The notes below the pieces were generated by a model. It had not been told where the DNA came from. It did not search any database and was given only the letters and a program-made list of their open reading frames with translations. Shown here piece after piece: positions 48,579-58,875 of a DNA stretch of 64,000 nucleotides. Where the stretch lies: assembly GCA_003259005.1 (NCBI GenBank), contig QLII01000001.1, positions 930,001 through 994,000 of the forward strand. Direction: 5' to 3'. Within the stretch, counting starts at the first letter, position 1; each line of letters opens with the position of its first letter. Position numbers and translations under genes: made by a program. The stretch comes from Spirosoma telluris (GTDB lineage: Bacteria; Bacteroidota; Bacteroidia; Cytophagales; Spirosomataceae).

Positions 48579-50030
48579 ATGAAATCAATCCTTATTACCA
48601 CCTTCCTCAGCCTGCTGCTGAATCAGGCAATTTTTGGGCAGACATTGACGCCAGAGCAACTCCAGGCGGATTTCTCCCGGTTCCGAACGGCCCTTAATGA
48701 AGTTCATCCGGAAATGCATCGGTACACACCGAAGCCAGTTTTTGATTCACTTTTTACGGTAACAGCCGCCCGCTTGAACCAGCCAATGACCCAACACGAG
48801 TTTTACGTGGCCATGACCCCGCTGCTTGTTGCGTTGCGCGATGGGCATATCAAATGGATCGTTGCCGGACGGGACGAGCACTACCCCTTTTTTACGGATA
48901 AACTTTTTCCGCTAAAACTGTACTTCCTGGGTGAAAAAGCCTGGATAGTAGGCAATTATGGGGCCGGTACTGTACCCAATGGAGCCGAGGTCGTGGCCAT
49001 CAATGGAAAGCCCATGAAACAGATCATCCAATCATTGCTACCCAATATGACCTTTGCTGATGGCAATCGAGTCGGTGGAAAACTGGAAGATCTGAACCGT
49101 TATTTCTCAGGCTATTACGCTACGTATATCGAAGCCCCGAATGCTTATGAGGTAACTTATCTGGTTGGTCGTGAAGCGAAAAACGTAACGCTCTCGCCAG
49201 TAACCGAGCAGACCATTAAGGCCTATGTAGAGGCCCATAAAGCTGCCCCGCAGAAACCATTTCGGCTGACGTTTACGGAACCGAAAACCGCCATAATGAC
49301 TATTGAACGGTTTATGGGTGATAAAAAAGAACAGGATTTTAAGCAGTTCCTACATAATGCGTTTCGAGAAATCAACGACAAAGGTGTACAGCATCTTGTC
49401 CTTGATTTACGGGATAACGAAGGGGGCGAAGAGTCGTGGGGAGTCTTGTTATACAGTTACCTGGCGGAGAAGCCGTTCCGTTATTATGACCACATTCGTG
49501 TTCGGCAGAAAAAGAAGTACTCGTTTCCTGCCTGGACATCGAAGCTGTATCGAGTTCTAAAAGGATTGGCGGTTAAGAAACGTGAAGATGCTTTCGTGTT
49601 TACATGGCATCGTGGACTGGGCATTACGAAACCTAAACCAAACGCCTATCACGGCAAACTTTATCTGCTACTGAATGGAAACAGCTTTTCAGTCACTACC
49701 GAGTTTGCCGCTCGTGTTCATACCGATCAGCGAACTCAGCCTGGCAAGGTAACCTGTATCGGTCAGGAAAGCGGGGGAGGATACAAGGTAAACAGCAGCG
49801 GTATTTTCGCGATTACGCAGTTACCGAATAGTAAAATTGATCTTGGCATTGGCATGTTCGGGTTTAATATGGCCAACGTCTCTGCTAACCCTTATTCTGA
49901 TCGAGGCATCATTCCCGACCATCTCGTTGAGCCCACGGCGGATGATCTTCTGAATCAGCGTGATCGGGTAATGGACTATGCGCTAAAACTGATTCAGTCT
50001 CATAAAAGGTCCTTGTCGAAGGTGGAGTAG
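48579..50030 (+). CDS. S41-family (C-terminal processing-like) peptidase
   Basis: 483 residues. Signal peptide MKSILITTFLSLLLNQAIFG. A PDZ-like region (GAEVVAINGKPMKQIIQSLL) precedes the S41 core: LVLDLRDNEGGEESWGVLLY, YLLLNGNSFSVTTEFAARV with nucleophile Ser, TCIGQESGGGYKVN and PYSDRGIIPDHLVEPT. Secreted or periplasmic. Many such S41 proteins in Bacteroidota have unknown substrates. No frameshift. Confidence 0.9.
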   Translation: MKSILITTFLSLLLNQAIFGQTLTPEQLQADFSRFRTALNEVHPEMHRYTPKPVFDSLFTVTAARLNQPMTQHEFYVAMTPLLVALRDGHIKWIVAGRDEHYPFFTDKLFPLKLYFLGEKAWIVGNYGAGTVPNGAEVVAINGKPMKQIIQSLLPNMTFADGNRVGGKLEDLNRYFSGYYATYIEAPNAYEVTYLVGREAKNVTLSPVTEQTIKAYVEAHKAAPQKPFRLTFTEPKTAIMTIERFMGDKKEQDFKQFLHNAFREINDKGVQHLVLDLRDNEGGEESWGVLLYSYLAEKPFRYYDHIRVRQKKKYSFPAWTSKLYRVLKGLAVKKREDAFVFTWHRGLGITKPKPNAYHGKLYLLLNGNSFSVTTEFAARVHTDQRTQPGKVTCIGQESGGGYKVNSSGIFAITQLPNSKIDLGIGMFGFNMANVSANPYSDRGIIPDHLVEPTADDLLNQRDRVMDYALKLIQSHKRSLSKVE

Positions 50031-50037
50031 GGGAAGT

Positions 50038-51225
50038 CTACTCGTTCTTGTACTTCGTTTGTAATCGTTGGGCTACATCACTCGCTAGTTCATCGCGCAT
50101 ACTGTCATAGAGTTGCCAGCGTGAAGGTGGGAAAGCATTCGCAGTTTTTAGCGACTGGCCGTTTAGCGCGCGGTCGTCGCCACTAAACGTCTGCCATTCA
50201 GTTTGCCAGGTACGGCTTTCCCAAACGGGTTCTTCCCACAATACCTTCCCTGTTTGCGTATCAATAGCCCGCATCTTAAGATCCAGACCCGCGTGAATTT
50301 CATGCAGATAGGTGGTTAGCGTACCGGATACTTTTTCTTTAATATCGACCTTGGTCGAGTCGTTTATTTTCTTTTCGCCGACTTTATATGCCTGTGCGCT
50401 GTAGATTGTAGTAGACGATGATGTGTTGCTTTCGCGGAAAGGGGAGTAGTTGGTTACTACCATTTGTATAGCCTGATGGATGGGTAAGCCATCCTCCGTT
50501 GATTCGTCGGGTGAGTAAAGGCGTACAAACTGAGAAGGGGTTTTATGCTGGCCAATCTGCTTCATAATGAGCCCTTGCAATTCCTGATTATCGTGTTGGT
50601 TAAGCTCAGGGGTTGGACTTAGGGGTTCGATCACTACCCGCAGAATTGCGAACGGGAGGACGTTGGCCGCTTTGGCTTTTGCCTGTCGGTAATCAGGAAC
50701 CCATTCGTCTGCTTTACGATAATTCAGAAAGGCATCTTTAGCCGCCAGACGATTGTCTTCCCGATAGGCAAAAGACTGTTCGGCGGCATCATAACGGCCG
50801 GAAGCCGCCAGTTCGCGGGTTTCATGCAGGCGATCCTGATAAGATGCCGGATAGGAATTTAGCCATTCGCCACAGTTATCACAGGTGCCGGGCTTAGCGA
50901 ATCCCCGCCTGGCATTATCGGTAAGTAGCTGAAGTTGTTCGTATTCTTGATAGACAACTTCCCATCCAAATGGGTCTTTATTGGTTGGAGATGATAGGCG
51001 ACGGATAGCCGTTTGGTGTTGTTCGTAGGCTTGTACGAAGGCCTGCTTCAGTACCTGCGTAGCCAGGGTGTGGCCCCGTTTACTAAAGCCAGGTCGTTGC
51101 TGAAGGCGCTTCGACGCTTTCTGAACAGCCAGGTCGAATTTACTTCGGTTGAGTGCCGTTTGGCCACTGCTACAGGCAGTCAGGCAAAAGGCGAGTGCCA
51201 AAAAGAACAGGATGGAGCGAAACAT
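50038..51225 (-). CDS. Hypothetical lipoprotein
   Basis: 395 residues. Lipobox MFRSILFFLALAFCLTACSS. The N-terminal part is helical with a CDNCGEW motif; the C-terminal half (LDLKMRAIDTQTGKVLWEEP, SMRDELASDVAQRLQ) is loosely reminiscent of envelope proteins with a CsgG-like part. I do not recognise a defined family. It converges with the S41 peptidase with only 7 bases between the stop codons. Confidence 0.7.
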   Translation of the reverse strand: MFRSILFFLALAFCLTACSSGQTALNRSKFDLAVQKASKRLQQRPGFSKRGHTLATQVLKQAFVQAYEQHQTAIRRLSSPTNKDPFGWEVVYQEYEQLQLLTDNARRGFAKPGTCDNCGEWLNSYPASYQDRLHETRELAASGRYDAAEQSFAYREDNRLAAKDAFLNYRKADEWVPDYRQAKAKAANVLPFAILRVVIEPLSPTPELNQHDNQELQGLIMKQIGQHKTPSQFVRLYSPDESTEDGLPIHQAIQMVVTNYSPFRESNTSSSTTIYSAQAYKVGEKKINDSTKVDIKEKVSGTLTTYLHEIHAGLDLKMRAIDTQTGKVLWEEPVWESRTWQTEWQTFSGDDRALNGQSLKTANAFPPSRWQLYDSMRDELASDVAQRLQTKYKNE

Positions 51226-51329
51226 GGTATTAAACGACGATTTTCTGAACTTTTGACAACGCGCCGAGTAGTTGGTTTATCTTTGATCCAAAAATGAAGC
51301 GGATCGTTTGGATAGCTATCAGGTAAATT

Positions 51330-52460
51330 ATGTCGAGACACCGACGGTATCGTTCAGCCGAGAAAACCCTTGGTACCTCGCCCGGTACGCTTACGTATGT
51401 AGGTGCGGAAATTGAACACGCCACAAAAATTAAACGCATTGAATTCAATGCTACCGATTATCGTATCGACGACAGTAGCCGACTGAGTGCCTGTCGATTG
51501 CCCGGACTCGAAACGCCCTACATCAACTGGATTGATGTCGATGGGATTCATGAGCCCAAAGTAGTGGCGGCCCTGGGCCAGCAGTATCATCTGCACCCCT
51601 TACTGCTCGAAGATGTGCTGAATACGGAACAGAAACCCAAAATTGACATCTACGACGAGCCGACTCCGCCCATCGGCAATGGAAATGGGGCCGTTCAGCC
51701 AACGGCGCCCGTGGTGTATGTTACCCTCAAAATGCTGCACCACAGTCGTCAGCGGCAGGAAATTGATGTTGAGCACATCAGTTTGGTGCTGGGTAAAAAC
51801 TACCTGCTCTCGTTTCAGGAAGAACGAACAAAGGATATTTTCGAGCCGGTCATCGAACGAATAAAAGCCTCATCGGGCAAGACCCGTCGGAATGGGGCCG
51901 ACTATTTGTTGTATGCGCTTATGGACGTGATTGTAGATCACTACTTCCTGATTACGGAGCGAATCGGCGATAAAATGGATGAACTGGAAGAGCAGATCGT
52001 ACAGGAGCGGGCTACGCAGCAGACCTTGGCCATTCTCTATAAGCTCAAGCGCGAACTGGCCTTTATCCGCCGTACGGTCTACCCGGTTCGTGATATTATC
52101 AATACCCTGCTTCGGGAAGAATCCGATGTAATTCAGCATAATACCCTGCCTTACCTGCGCGATCTGGCCGATCATACCAATCAGGTTATTGAAACGCTGG
52201 AATCCTACCGTGAACTTATTTCCGGACTAATGGATGTCTATTATTCCATTGTGAGCAATCGAATGAACTCCGTCATGAAAACGCTCACGATTTTTTCGGC
52301 GATTTTTATGCCGCTGACGTTCATTGTTGGGGTATATGGCATGAACTTTAAATACATTCCTGAGTTGGAGACAAGGTATGGTTATTTTGTTGTTTGGGGC
52401 GTTATGGCGCTCGTAACCGTGGGAATGATTGTGTACTTCCGCCGACGGGGGTGGCTGTGA
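51330..52460 (+). CDS. corA: Magnesium/cobalt transporter CorA
   Basis: 376 residues. The soluble N-terminal funnel (INWIDVDGIHEPKVVAALGQ, LLLEDVLNTEQKPKIDIYDE) precedes two C-terminal transmembrane helices (TLTIFSAIFMPLTFIVGVYG; YFVVWGVMALVTVGMIVYF) and the YGMNF selectivity motif. Pentameric Mg2+/Co2+ channel. The motif reads normally. Confidence 0.95.
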   Translation: MSRHRRYRSAEKTLGTSPGTLTYVGAEIEHATKIKRIEFNATDYRIDDSSRLSACRLPGLETPYINWIDVDGIHEPKVVAALGQQYHLHPLLLEDVLNTEQKPKIDIYDEPTPPIGNGNGAVQPTAPVVYVTLKMLHHSRQRQEIDVEHISLVLGKNYLLSFQEERTKDIFEPVIERIKASSGKTRRNGADYLLYALMDVIVDHYFLITERIGDKMDELEEQIVQERATQQTLAILYKLKRELAFIRRTVYPVRDIINTLLREESDVIQHNTLPYLRDLADHTNQVIETLESYRELISGLMDVYYSIVSNRMNSVMKTLTIFSAIFMPLTFIVGVYGMNFKYIPELETRYGYFVVWGVMALVTVGMIVYFRRRGWL

Positions 52461-52525
52461 GTTAGAGGGAAATGTAATTGATCTGAACAAGCACAAAATT
52501 CAGCCGGTTCGCCGGTGCGGTTCTC

Positions 52526-55077
52526 TTGAAAACGAAGATTTTTCAATTAATTAATCGTCTGTGGATCACCGATTCCCGGCAGGTAACGGGTAATACGGCT
52601 GACCCACAGATAGGGGATGTTGTTTTTTTTGCCATCCAGGGCGAACACCATGATGGGCATGACTTTATTGGCGAACTCTATCAAAAAGGGGTTCGTCAGT
52701 TTGTTGTCGAACGTTCGGCACTAACGCCCGAGCGTCGGACAGAATTGATGCACTATGCAGACGCAACTTTTTTTGAAGTGGCTAGTAGCCTGCAAACGGT
52801 ACAAACACTAGCCGCCGAACAACGGCAAAACGTTCATATTCCAATTATTGGCATTACGGGCAGTAACGGAAAAACCATTGTAAAGGAATGGCTGGCTCAA
52901 TTGCTCGAAGGGAGCCATTCGCACACCGATTATGTGGTGGCCAAAAGCCCTAAGAGCTATAATTCACAGTTGGGAGTGCCTCTGTCCGTGCATCAGTTGA
53001 ATGAAAGTCATACATTGGGCATCTTTGAGGCCGGCATTTCCAAAGCTCACGAGATGCAAGCGCTGGAAGCCATTATTCGGCCAACGATTGGCATTTTTAC
53101 AAATATCGGTACCGCCCACGATGAAGGATTTCGAACTCGTAAGCAGAAAATTGCCGAAAAACTCCGGTTGTTTACCCACGCCGAAACACTCATCTATTGC
53201 TCCGATTATGCCGAAATTGATGAAGAAACTCATCTGTTACTCAAGGCTGTTAACCCAGCCATACAGGTCATTACATGGTCGTTAAAGGGGCGGCAGGCTA
53301 CCTATCAGGGAACGTTGCAGAGCAATCAATTGACCCTAATTAAGTCAGATGGTCGTTCTAACCAGCTACTACTTCCCTTTGCCGACCCAGCCTCTATAGA
53401 AAATCTGCTGCATTGCCTGGTAACGATGCTTACCCTGCATGCCTGGACTACGGAGACATTACAAGCTCGTCTAAACCGACTTCGACCTGTTTCGATGCGA
53501 CTTGAGCAGAAGGAAGGGATCAACAACTGTGTGCTGATTGACGATTCGTATAATAACGATGTAGCCGGACTTCAGCTGGCGCTTAGTTACCTGAATCAGC
53601 AAAGTACCCGGTCAAGGCGAATCGTCATCCTATCCGATGTCTTGCAATCAGGCCAACCCGAAAGCGACCTGTATGAGCAGGTCAGTACACTTATTCGAGG
53701 AAATGCCATTGAGCAGTTTGTTGGTATTGGCCCGGTTTTGAGCCGGAATGCCCATGTTTTTGCTGAAAATAGTTTATTCTATCCGACAACCGACGCGTTT
53801 TTAGGGCAGTTTTCATTTAATAAACTACACGATAGCACGGTATTGGTAAAAGGGGCAAGGCCTTTCTTCTTCGAACGGATAGTGGCCCGGTTAGAGCGAA
53901 AAGTCCATGGCACAGTTCTCGAAATTAACCTGGATGCCCTGACCCACAACTTGAATTACTACCGCGAAAAAGTTGGGCCTGACACCAAGCTGATGGTTAT
54001 GGTTAAAGCATTTGCCTATGGCAGTGGAAGTACTGAGGTAGCCCAACTCCTGCAATTTCACCGGGTCGATTACCTGGCCGTTGCCTATGCTGATGAAGGC
54101 ATAACCCTTCGTCAGCATGGTATCGACCTGCCAATCATGGTCATGAATCCGGCTCCTGAAACTTTTGATGCTCTGCTGGCCTATAACCTGGAACCAGAAA
54201 TCTATAGCATGCGGATTTTGCGGGAATGGGGCGGGTTTGTGCAGCGGGCTGGGAGCGAGGAGCGTGGAGCAGGGGAAGTAGCGGAGCAGCAACGTTTAAC
54301 GTCTGTAGCTCACGCCCTGCTCCCTGCCCCGCGCCACCTGCACCTGAAAATTGACACAGGGATGCACCGGCTAGGGTTTCTGGAAACAGAGCTGGCCGAC
54401 GTTGTAGCTTATTTGAAAAACAATCCAGGGTTGCAGGTCGCTACGGTGTTTAGTCATTTAGTGGGTTCCGATGATCCGCAATTCAATGCTTTTTCGAAGC
54501 AACAGTACGAGGCTTTTCTTCAAAGTACGACTATCCTGGAATCGGCTTTGGGCTATCGACCCACGCGTCATCTGCTTAACTCTGCCGGTATTGTACGATT
54601 TTCGGAGTATAAACTGGATATGGTTCGGTTGGGCATTGGTCTCTATGGCGTCGAGGCCAGTGGGATCAATCAGTCTGCATTACAGACTGTTGGTACGCTC
54701 CGAACGGTGATCAGTCAAATTAAAACCGTTAGGGCGGGGGAGTCGATTGGGTATAGCCGCCGGGTATTCTTGATCATGAAGCTCGTATAGCGACGCTGGC
54801 GATTGGGTATGCCGATGGGTATGATCGCCGACTAGGGAACGGAATTGGTCAAGTCTGGGTAAATGGAACCCGCTGCCCGACTGTGGGGAATATTTGCATG
54901 GACATGACGATGATCGACGTAACGGCGGCTATTGCATCAGAAGGTGATGACGTGATGATTTTTGGGCCAGAACTTCCCATAACAGAACTCGCAAAGCAAA
55001 TGGAAACGATTCCATACGAAATTTTGACAGGCGTTAGTGAGCGAGTAAAACGCGTATTTTTCAAAGAAGGAAACTAA
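52526..55077 (+). CDS. Bifunctional MurF / alanine racemase
   Basis: About 850 residues. The N-terminal half is UDP-MurNAc-tripeptide:D-Ala-D-Ala ligase: GITGSNGKTIVKEWLAQLLE (P-loop), KSPKSYNSQLGVPLSVHQLN, GIFEAGISKAHEMQ and NCVLIDDSYNNDVAGLQLAL. The C-terminal half is alanine racemase: VMVKAFAYGSGSTEVAQLL (PLP Lys), HLKIDTGMHRLGFLE and, after one missing G near 54765, GILDHEARIATLAIGYADGY with the catalytic Tyr region and NICMDMTMIDVT. Such MurF-Alr fusions are known in Bacteroidota. A GC-rich insertion of about 28 residues (54244-54333) interrupts the racemase barrel. The TTG start at 52526 is uncertain. Confidence 0.92.
54244..54333. repeat. GC-rich imperfect palindrome forming an in-frame insertion in Alr
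   Basis: The segment encodes AGSEERGAGEVAEQQRLTSV and ends AHALLPAPR, between GGFVQR and HLHLKIDTG, where racemases normally have a short loop. Complementary pieces (GAGCAGGG near 54268 with CCCTGCTC near 54315) and a GCGGG/CCCGC pair give hairpin potential. It stays in frame and has no stops. Confidence 0.55.
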
Positions 55078-55255
55078 GCGGGCTTAACAGCCTTTTTGTA
55101 ATACTGTACTAGCTAGTAACTGAAGCTACCCCTGATTTTAAATGAATATCCATGGAATAATTTTATAACCGCACGGTTGTGTTTCATCACTTGACCTGGT
55201 GTAACTGCTTTAATTTATTTTACCTTAAGCAAATGTTAACTAAAACTATATAGCC

Positions 55256-55405
55256 ATGGCTGATAACAATGAAAACGAAGAAATAAAGATAGCGGACTCG
55301 CAGGATCTTAAACACCAGCAGGAAGAACTTTTTCAGGAGCTTGACCGGGAGAAAACAGAAGCGGAGCTTGCGTTACATGTAGATCAAGAAGACAAAGAGG
55401 AGTAA
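55256..55405 (+). CDS. Small acidic protein
   Basis: 49 residues, too short for routine lists: MADNNENEEIKIADSQDLKH then QQEELFQELDREKTEAELAL. Very rich in Glu and Asp, helical, no membrane segment. It has its own promoter space and a clean terminator 12 bases after the stop, which support it. No family recognised. Confidence 0.6.
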   Translation: MADNNENEEIKIADSQDLKHQQEELFQELDREKTEAELALHVDQEDKEE

Positions 55406-55417
55406 AAGATCAGAAAG

Positions 55418-55457
55418 AAAGCCGTTGGCGATATGATGATGTCGCCAACGGCTTTTT
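55418..55457 (+). terminator. Rho-independent terminator
   Basis: Stem AAAGCCGTTGGCGA (55418-55431) / TCGCCAACGGCTTT (55442-55455) followed by T residues. Confidence 0.9.
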
Positions 55458-55871
55458 AGCCCTAATCTAGAATTTCAGATACGATAGGAGTCTCATCTTT
55501 GACCGTTTTATAGCTGTTACACAGATTTGAAAATGGTATGTATTTATCAGGTCATTTGCCCATAGTATTACAATCCTTGAAAAAAAGATTGCATAAATCC
55601 CTTTAAGAAAGTGTAACTTTTACTACCGTCTAATAAATTTTATGTTTCCCGAGTTTTGGTTAAAAATAAAATCTAGCTCCAAAAAATACCTATTACTCTC
55701 ATATTTATTAAAATAAGCTAACTGATTGTTTGATAAATTATCATTAAAGCATTTGTATGTATAGACAATATTTGTTTGGGTTATATTTGATGTAACATAT
55801 AAAAAACTTTTTATATGTAGAAAGTGGTTTTGTAACCATAGTTAGTGTCTAGCCCATAAAAAACAACATTC
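55458..55871. other. AT-rich upstream region of the second ECF sigma gene
   Basis: No gene seen. TATATTTG at 55782-55789 resembles the Bacteroidota -7 element (TAnnTTTG); no well-spaced -33 box was found. Likely holds the sigma gene's promoter. Confidence 0.45.
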
Positions 55872-56429
55872 ATGAAACGGATTTCATCAACAGCTAACCA
55901 GCTGCTGCGCCAGCATAGCCGAATTTCGTCACCCGACACTTTTGAGGCCCTTTACAAGCAATACGTCAACAAAGTATATCGGAAGTGTCTGAGTATGACT
56001 AAAGACGCCGATATGGCTCAAGATTATACTCAGGATATCTTTATCAAAGCCTTCGAGAAATTCGATTCGTTTCAAAACCGCTCTACCTTTTCCACCTGGC
56101 TCTACTCGATTTCCTATAACTACTGCGCCGATCAGCTCCGCCTGGCTAAACGATTACCGACTACCGCCTGGGTGCCAGAAAACGTTGCGCATGACATACC
56201 AGATATACCTGAGGATTACCTGCATGAAGAATCACTTAAGTTGGTTCGACAGTCGATGGAGAAGCTTTCCGTTAAGGAGCGGACACTGCTTCGCTTAAAA
56301 TATGAAGACGGCTTGACTATTGATGAGATTGCCGACTTGTATGCCCTTAAACCCAGTGCCGTCAAGATGCGACTGAAACGGAGTCGGGAGAAAATACAGA
56401 TTCTGTGTGCCAGGTTATATACGGTTTAG
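55872..56429 (+). CDS. ECF RNA polymerase sigma factor
   Basis: 185 residues: region 2 (MAQDYTQDIFIKAFEKFDSF, FSTWLYSISYNYCADQLRLA) and region 4 (LSVKERTLLRLKYEDGLTID, LKPSAVKMRLKRSREKI). Close paralogue of the factor at 1-354. No recognisable anti-sigma gene adjoins. Target promoters unknown. Confidence 0.93.
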   Translation: MKRISSTANQLLRQHSRISSPDTFEALYKQYVNKVYRKCLSMTKDADMAQDYTQDIFIKAFEKFDSFQNRSTFSTWLYSISYNYCADQLRLAKRLPTTAWVPENVAHDIPDIPEDYLHEESLKLVRQSMEKLSVKERTLLRLKYEDGLTIDEIADLYALKPSAVKMRLKRSREKIQILCARLYTV

Positions 56430-56461
56430 TACTAACAGGCGCAAAGCGATTTTCGCTTAGC

Positions 56462-56704
56462 CTACTGATGTCTGGGGCTGATTTTTATGTAGCCTGCTCT
56501 GGTCAAATCGTCAATGAAATGGTCGGTGGTATCGGTTCGTACCAGCTCCCCCCGCTTATTGTTCAGGTGAGTGGCAAAACGGATCATAAATGCCGTTAAG
56601 GACAACGTTTTAGGGGGATGACTCAAGGCACGAAGCTCCTCAACCAGTTCGGTTGAGGAGCTTGCCTGAAGGTGTATGAAGCCATTATGCTGTGAGTCAG
56701 CCAT
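56462..56704 (-). CDS. Small hypothetical protein
   Basis: 80 residues (MADSQHNGFIHLQASSSTEL, TLSLTAFMIRFATHLNNKRG, DDLTRAGYIKISPRHQ). Mixed hydrophobic/polar pattern that could be a real soluble protein; it converges with the sigma gene. A perfect 13-bp stem (AAGCTCCTCAACC / GGTTGAGGAGCTT, near 56630-56662) lies inside the frame, which may instead be the sigma gene's terminator and argue against coding. Uncertain. Confidence 0.4.
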   Translation of the reverse strand: MADSQHNGFIHLQASSSTELVEELRALSHPPKTLSLTAFMIRFATHLNNKRGELVRTDTTDHFIDDLTRAGYIKISPRHQ

Positions 56705-57446
56705 GACGTTGAAGGTATGGTAGAGGTTGACTAACTACTAATCTATAAGCAAGTAACCTAGGAGTAGACTACTCATACAAGCTTAGTACCAATGGTTATG
56801 GGCATCGTTAGAGCATCCAATTCCTATTTGTAGTGGGTAGGCAAGTCGGTTAACTTAGTCTAGCAACTCTTTATCAACTGCTGTGTTTATCAAAACTATA
56901 GCTTATTTTCTACTTTTAGAAGGGGTAAAACACCCTTTTTTAGCCGTATTCTGTAATTCGTCTCAACTCCAAATAGTAGTAGGTCAAGGTATCTATCAAA
57001 TGATTAATCTGTTGAAAAATAGCCATCTAATACTAAATTCACGTAAAATTAAGTAAAGGAGTACTAGTGTCATGGGTATGGTATTTGCCAGTACTCGTCC
57101 AATTTAGATTTTCGGAGCCGCCCGTGCACCTTGCGGCCCTGATCGCTTGATTCTTTTGCTCCGAGACGCCTGGCATGTATGCCATGTAAAATACCCGATC
57201 ATTGTTAAAAGTCACATTATTTGATTCGATTAGCTGTCTTGGAATTTATCGAATCAAATAGAGCCAGAAAGTTCGTTCACGAAAACGTTCAAATGATGAT
57301 GGGAACTTTCTAATCCCATGTATTTACATTGTAGCTGTCTTGTCCCACAATCTTTTGGAGGGTTAAATGAACGATGACAGGCCAAGAAAAAGGTATCGTT
57401 GGAACAATTTTACATACTTCTCAACACTAATCCCTGGAAGATGCAC
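56705..57446. other. Non-coding stretch with repeats
   Basis: About 740 bases, no gene seen. Contains dispersed element B (57088-57155), an 11-bp stem (57219-57229 / 57249-57259) and a 9-bp stem near 57266-57311. Confidence 0.5.
57088..57155 (+). repeat. Dispersed box plus GC-rich segment, copy B
   Basis: AGTACTCGTCCAATTTAGAT, then a GC-rich run with GCCGCCCGTGC and GCGGCCCT, then GATTCTTTT. Matches copy A (562-630) in order and in the outer sequences. GCCGCCCGTGC also occurs in the IS5 transposase insertion at 17829. Confidence 0.5.
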
Positions 57447-58598
57447 TCAATTCGCCGTCGCTAAGAGTGCATCACCAATCAAGCGCGCAGCTGTGCGAAC
57501 CCCGACCGTAAAACCAAAAAAAGGGCCAAAGCTTTGACCGGCGGCAAAGCTGCTAAAATACAATCCTGGAACACTGCTTTGAAACTGTAAGTCGAGCAAG
57601 GGATATCCACTTTGGGTGGTCAGTGCTTTCTGGATCGACGGGGAGAGAAAAGGTAATCGAGCTGCGTTGACCTGATAACCAGTCGCCAGTATTACATCGT
57701 CGAGGTCAATCTGTTTACCACTACTTAAGCCAATACGGAGGGAATGGTCAGCTTGTAGGCTAACAGATACAACCTCCGTTCGGGGATGCAGACTCACTTC
57801 TGGCTGACAAATGCGTTTTTCAAGCCAGGGTTCGACTTTCAGACGCCCTTCTGCCCAAAGCTTATATCGATAGTATTCCTGTTGCTCGGGAGATAAGCTT
57901 CTAAACCAGTCCGGTTGACCAGCCATATGCTCGACAATTGTTTCGACCCAGGACCAATCCGCATCCTCAAAACGGGGCGTCTCGTGACGGTAACTGATAT
58001 GGATATGTTGTGCACCGGCTTCCCGCAGCAAAGCCGCTGATTCAAACGCACTCTGGCGCCCACCAATCAGCAAAATTCGCTTACCCCGATACGCGTCCAT
58101 ATTAACCGCATCGCAGGTATGCTGAAAACGCCCCGCTGGTAATATGGCTGTTAACTTGTCTGGATAAAAAGCAACGTACTGGAAGCCAGTAGCAAGTACA
58201 ACGTTTTGCGCCTGAATGGTATGGCCGTTGGTTAGCTCGGCGGTAAATGAGCGCTCATCCTGAAGTAAATGCTGGACATAGGCTGGTGTGACGGGGATGC
58301 CGGCTTTTTGGCGGAACCAGTCCACATAGGCAATATATTGCTCCCGTGAAATAGGCGTCGTTGGCAGCCAGTGTGGATAGTGCAAAGTCAGGAACGCTTC
58401 GATGGTCCACTGATGGTCAGGATCGATGTACCAGTTAGCATTAGATCGGAGTAACATTCCCTGAGGCATATGTTGTTTCCAGAACTCCATGGGTTTGCCT
58501 ACGAGTTGGTAATCATAGCCACGTCGCTGTAAATAAGCGGCCAGGCCAAGACCAAAGGGGCCAGCGCCGACAATGAGCGTTCTGGTTGAATGATTCAT
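57447..58598 (-). CDS. FAD/NAD(P)-binding flavoprotein (FMO-like)
   Basis: 383 residues. N-terminal FAD motif TLIVGAGPFGLGLAAYLQRR, second nucleotide-binding motif ILLIGGRQSAFESAALLREA, ATG-type motifs VVLATGFQY and DVILATGYQV. Fold of flavin monooxygenases and related pyridine-nucleotide oxidoreductases; substrate unknown. Intact and alone; the next gene upstream is divergent. Confidence 0.85.
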   Translation of the reverse strand: MNHSTRTLIVGAGPFGLGLAAYLQRRGYDYQLVGKPMEFWKQHMPQGMLLRSNANWYIDPDHQWTIEAFLTLHYPHWLPTTPISREQYIAYVDWFRQKAGIPVTPAYVQHLLQDERSFTAELTNGHTIQAQNVVLATGFQYVAFYPDKLTAILPAGRFQHTCDAVNMDAYRGKRILLIGGRQSAFESAALLREAGAQHIHISYRHETPRFEDADWSWVETIVEHMAGQPDWFRSLSPEQQEYYRYKLWAEGRLKVEPWLEKRICQPEVSLHPRTEVVSVSLQADHSLRIGLSSGKQIDLDDVILATGYQVNAARLPFLSPSIQKALTTQSGYPLLDLQFQSSVPGLYFSSFAAGQSFGPFFGFTVGVRTAARLIGDALLATAN

Positions 58599-58875
58599 AA
58601 GGCGGGGTTTTGTAGCTTATTGAATGGGCTTAAACTTACAAAACAAAGAATAGCCTGGCAAACGTCACTGCCTGTTTCAGGCCCATACCCTACTAGCTGT
58701 GCCGGTCACTGAGCTGGAAACGTTCATTAGTCGTCTGCCTTTGTTACGGACTGACTTCTCTTGCTTTTTCATATAGGTAAAATCGACCGTGTTAAGCCTT
58801 TTTTTGTGGGTCCCAATTGAAGACCCTGCCTTCACTACTAATTCGACGGATCGAAACCTGCAACTCCTACTCCTT

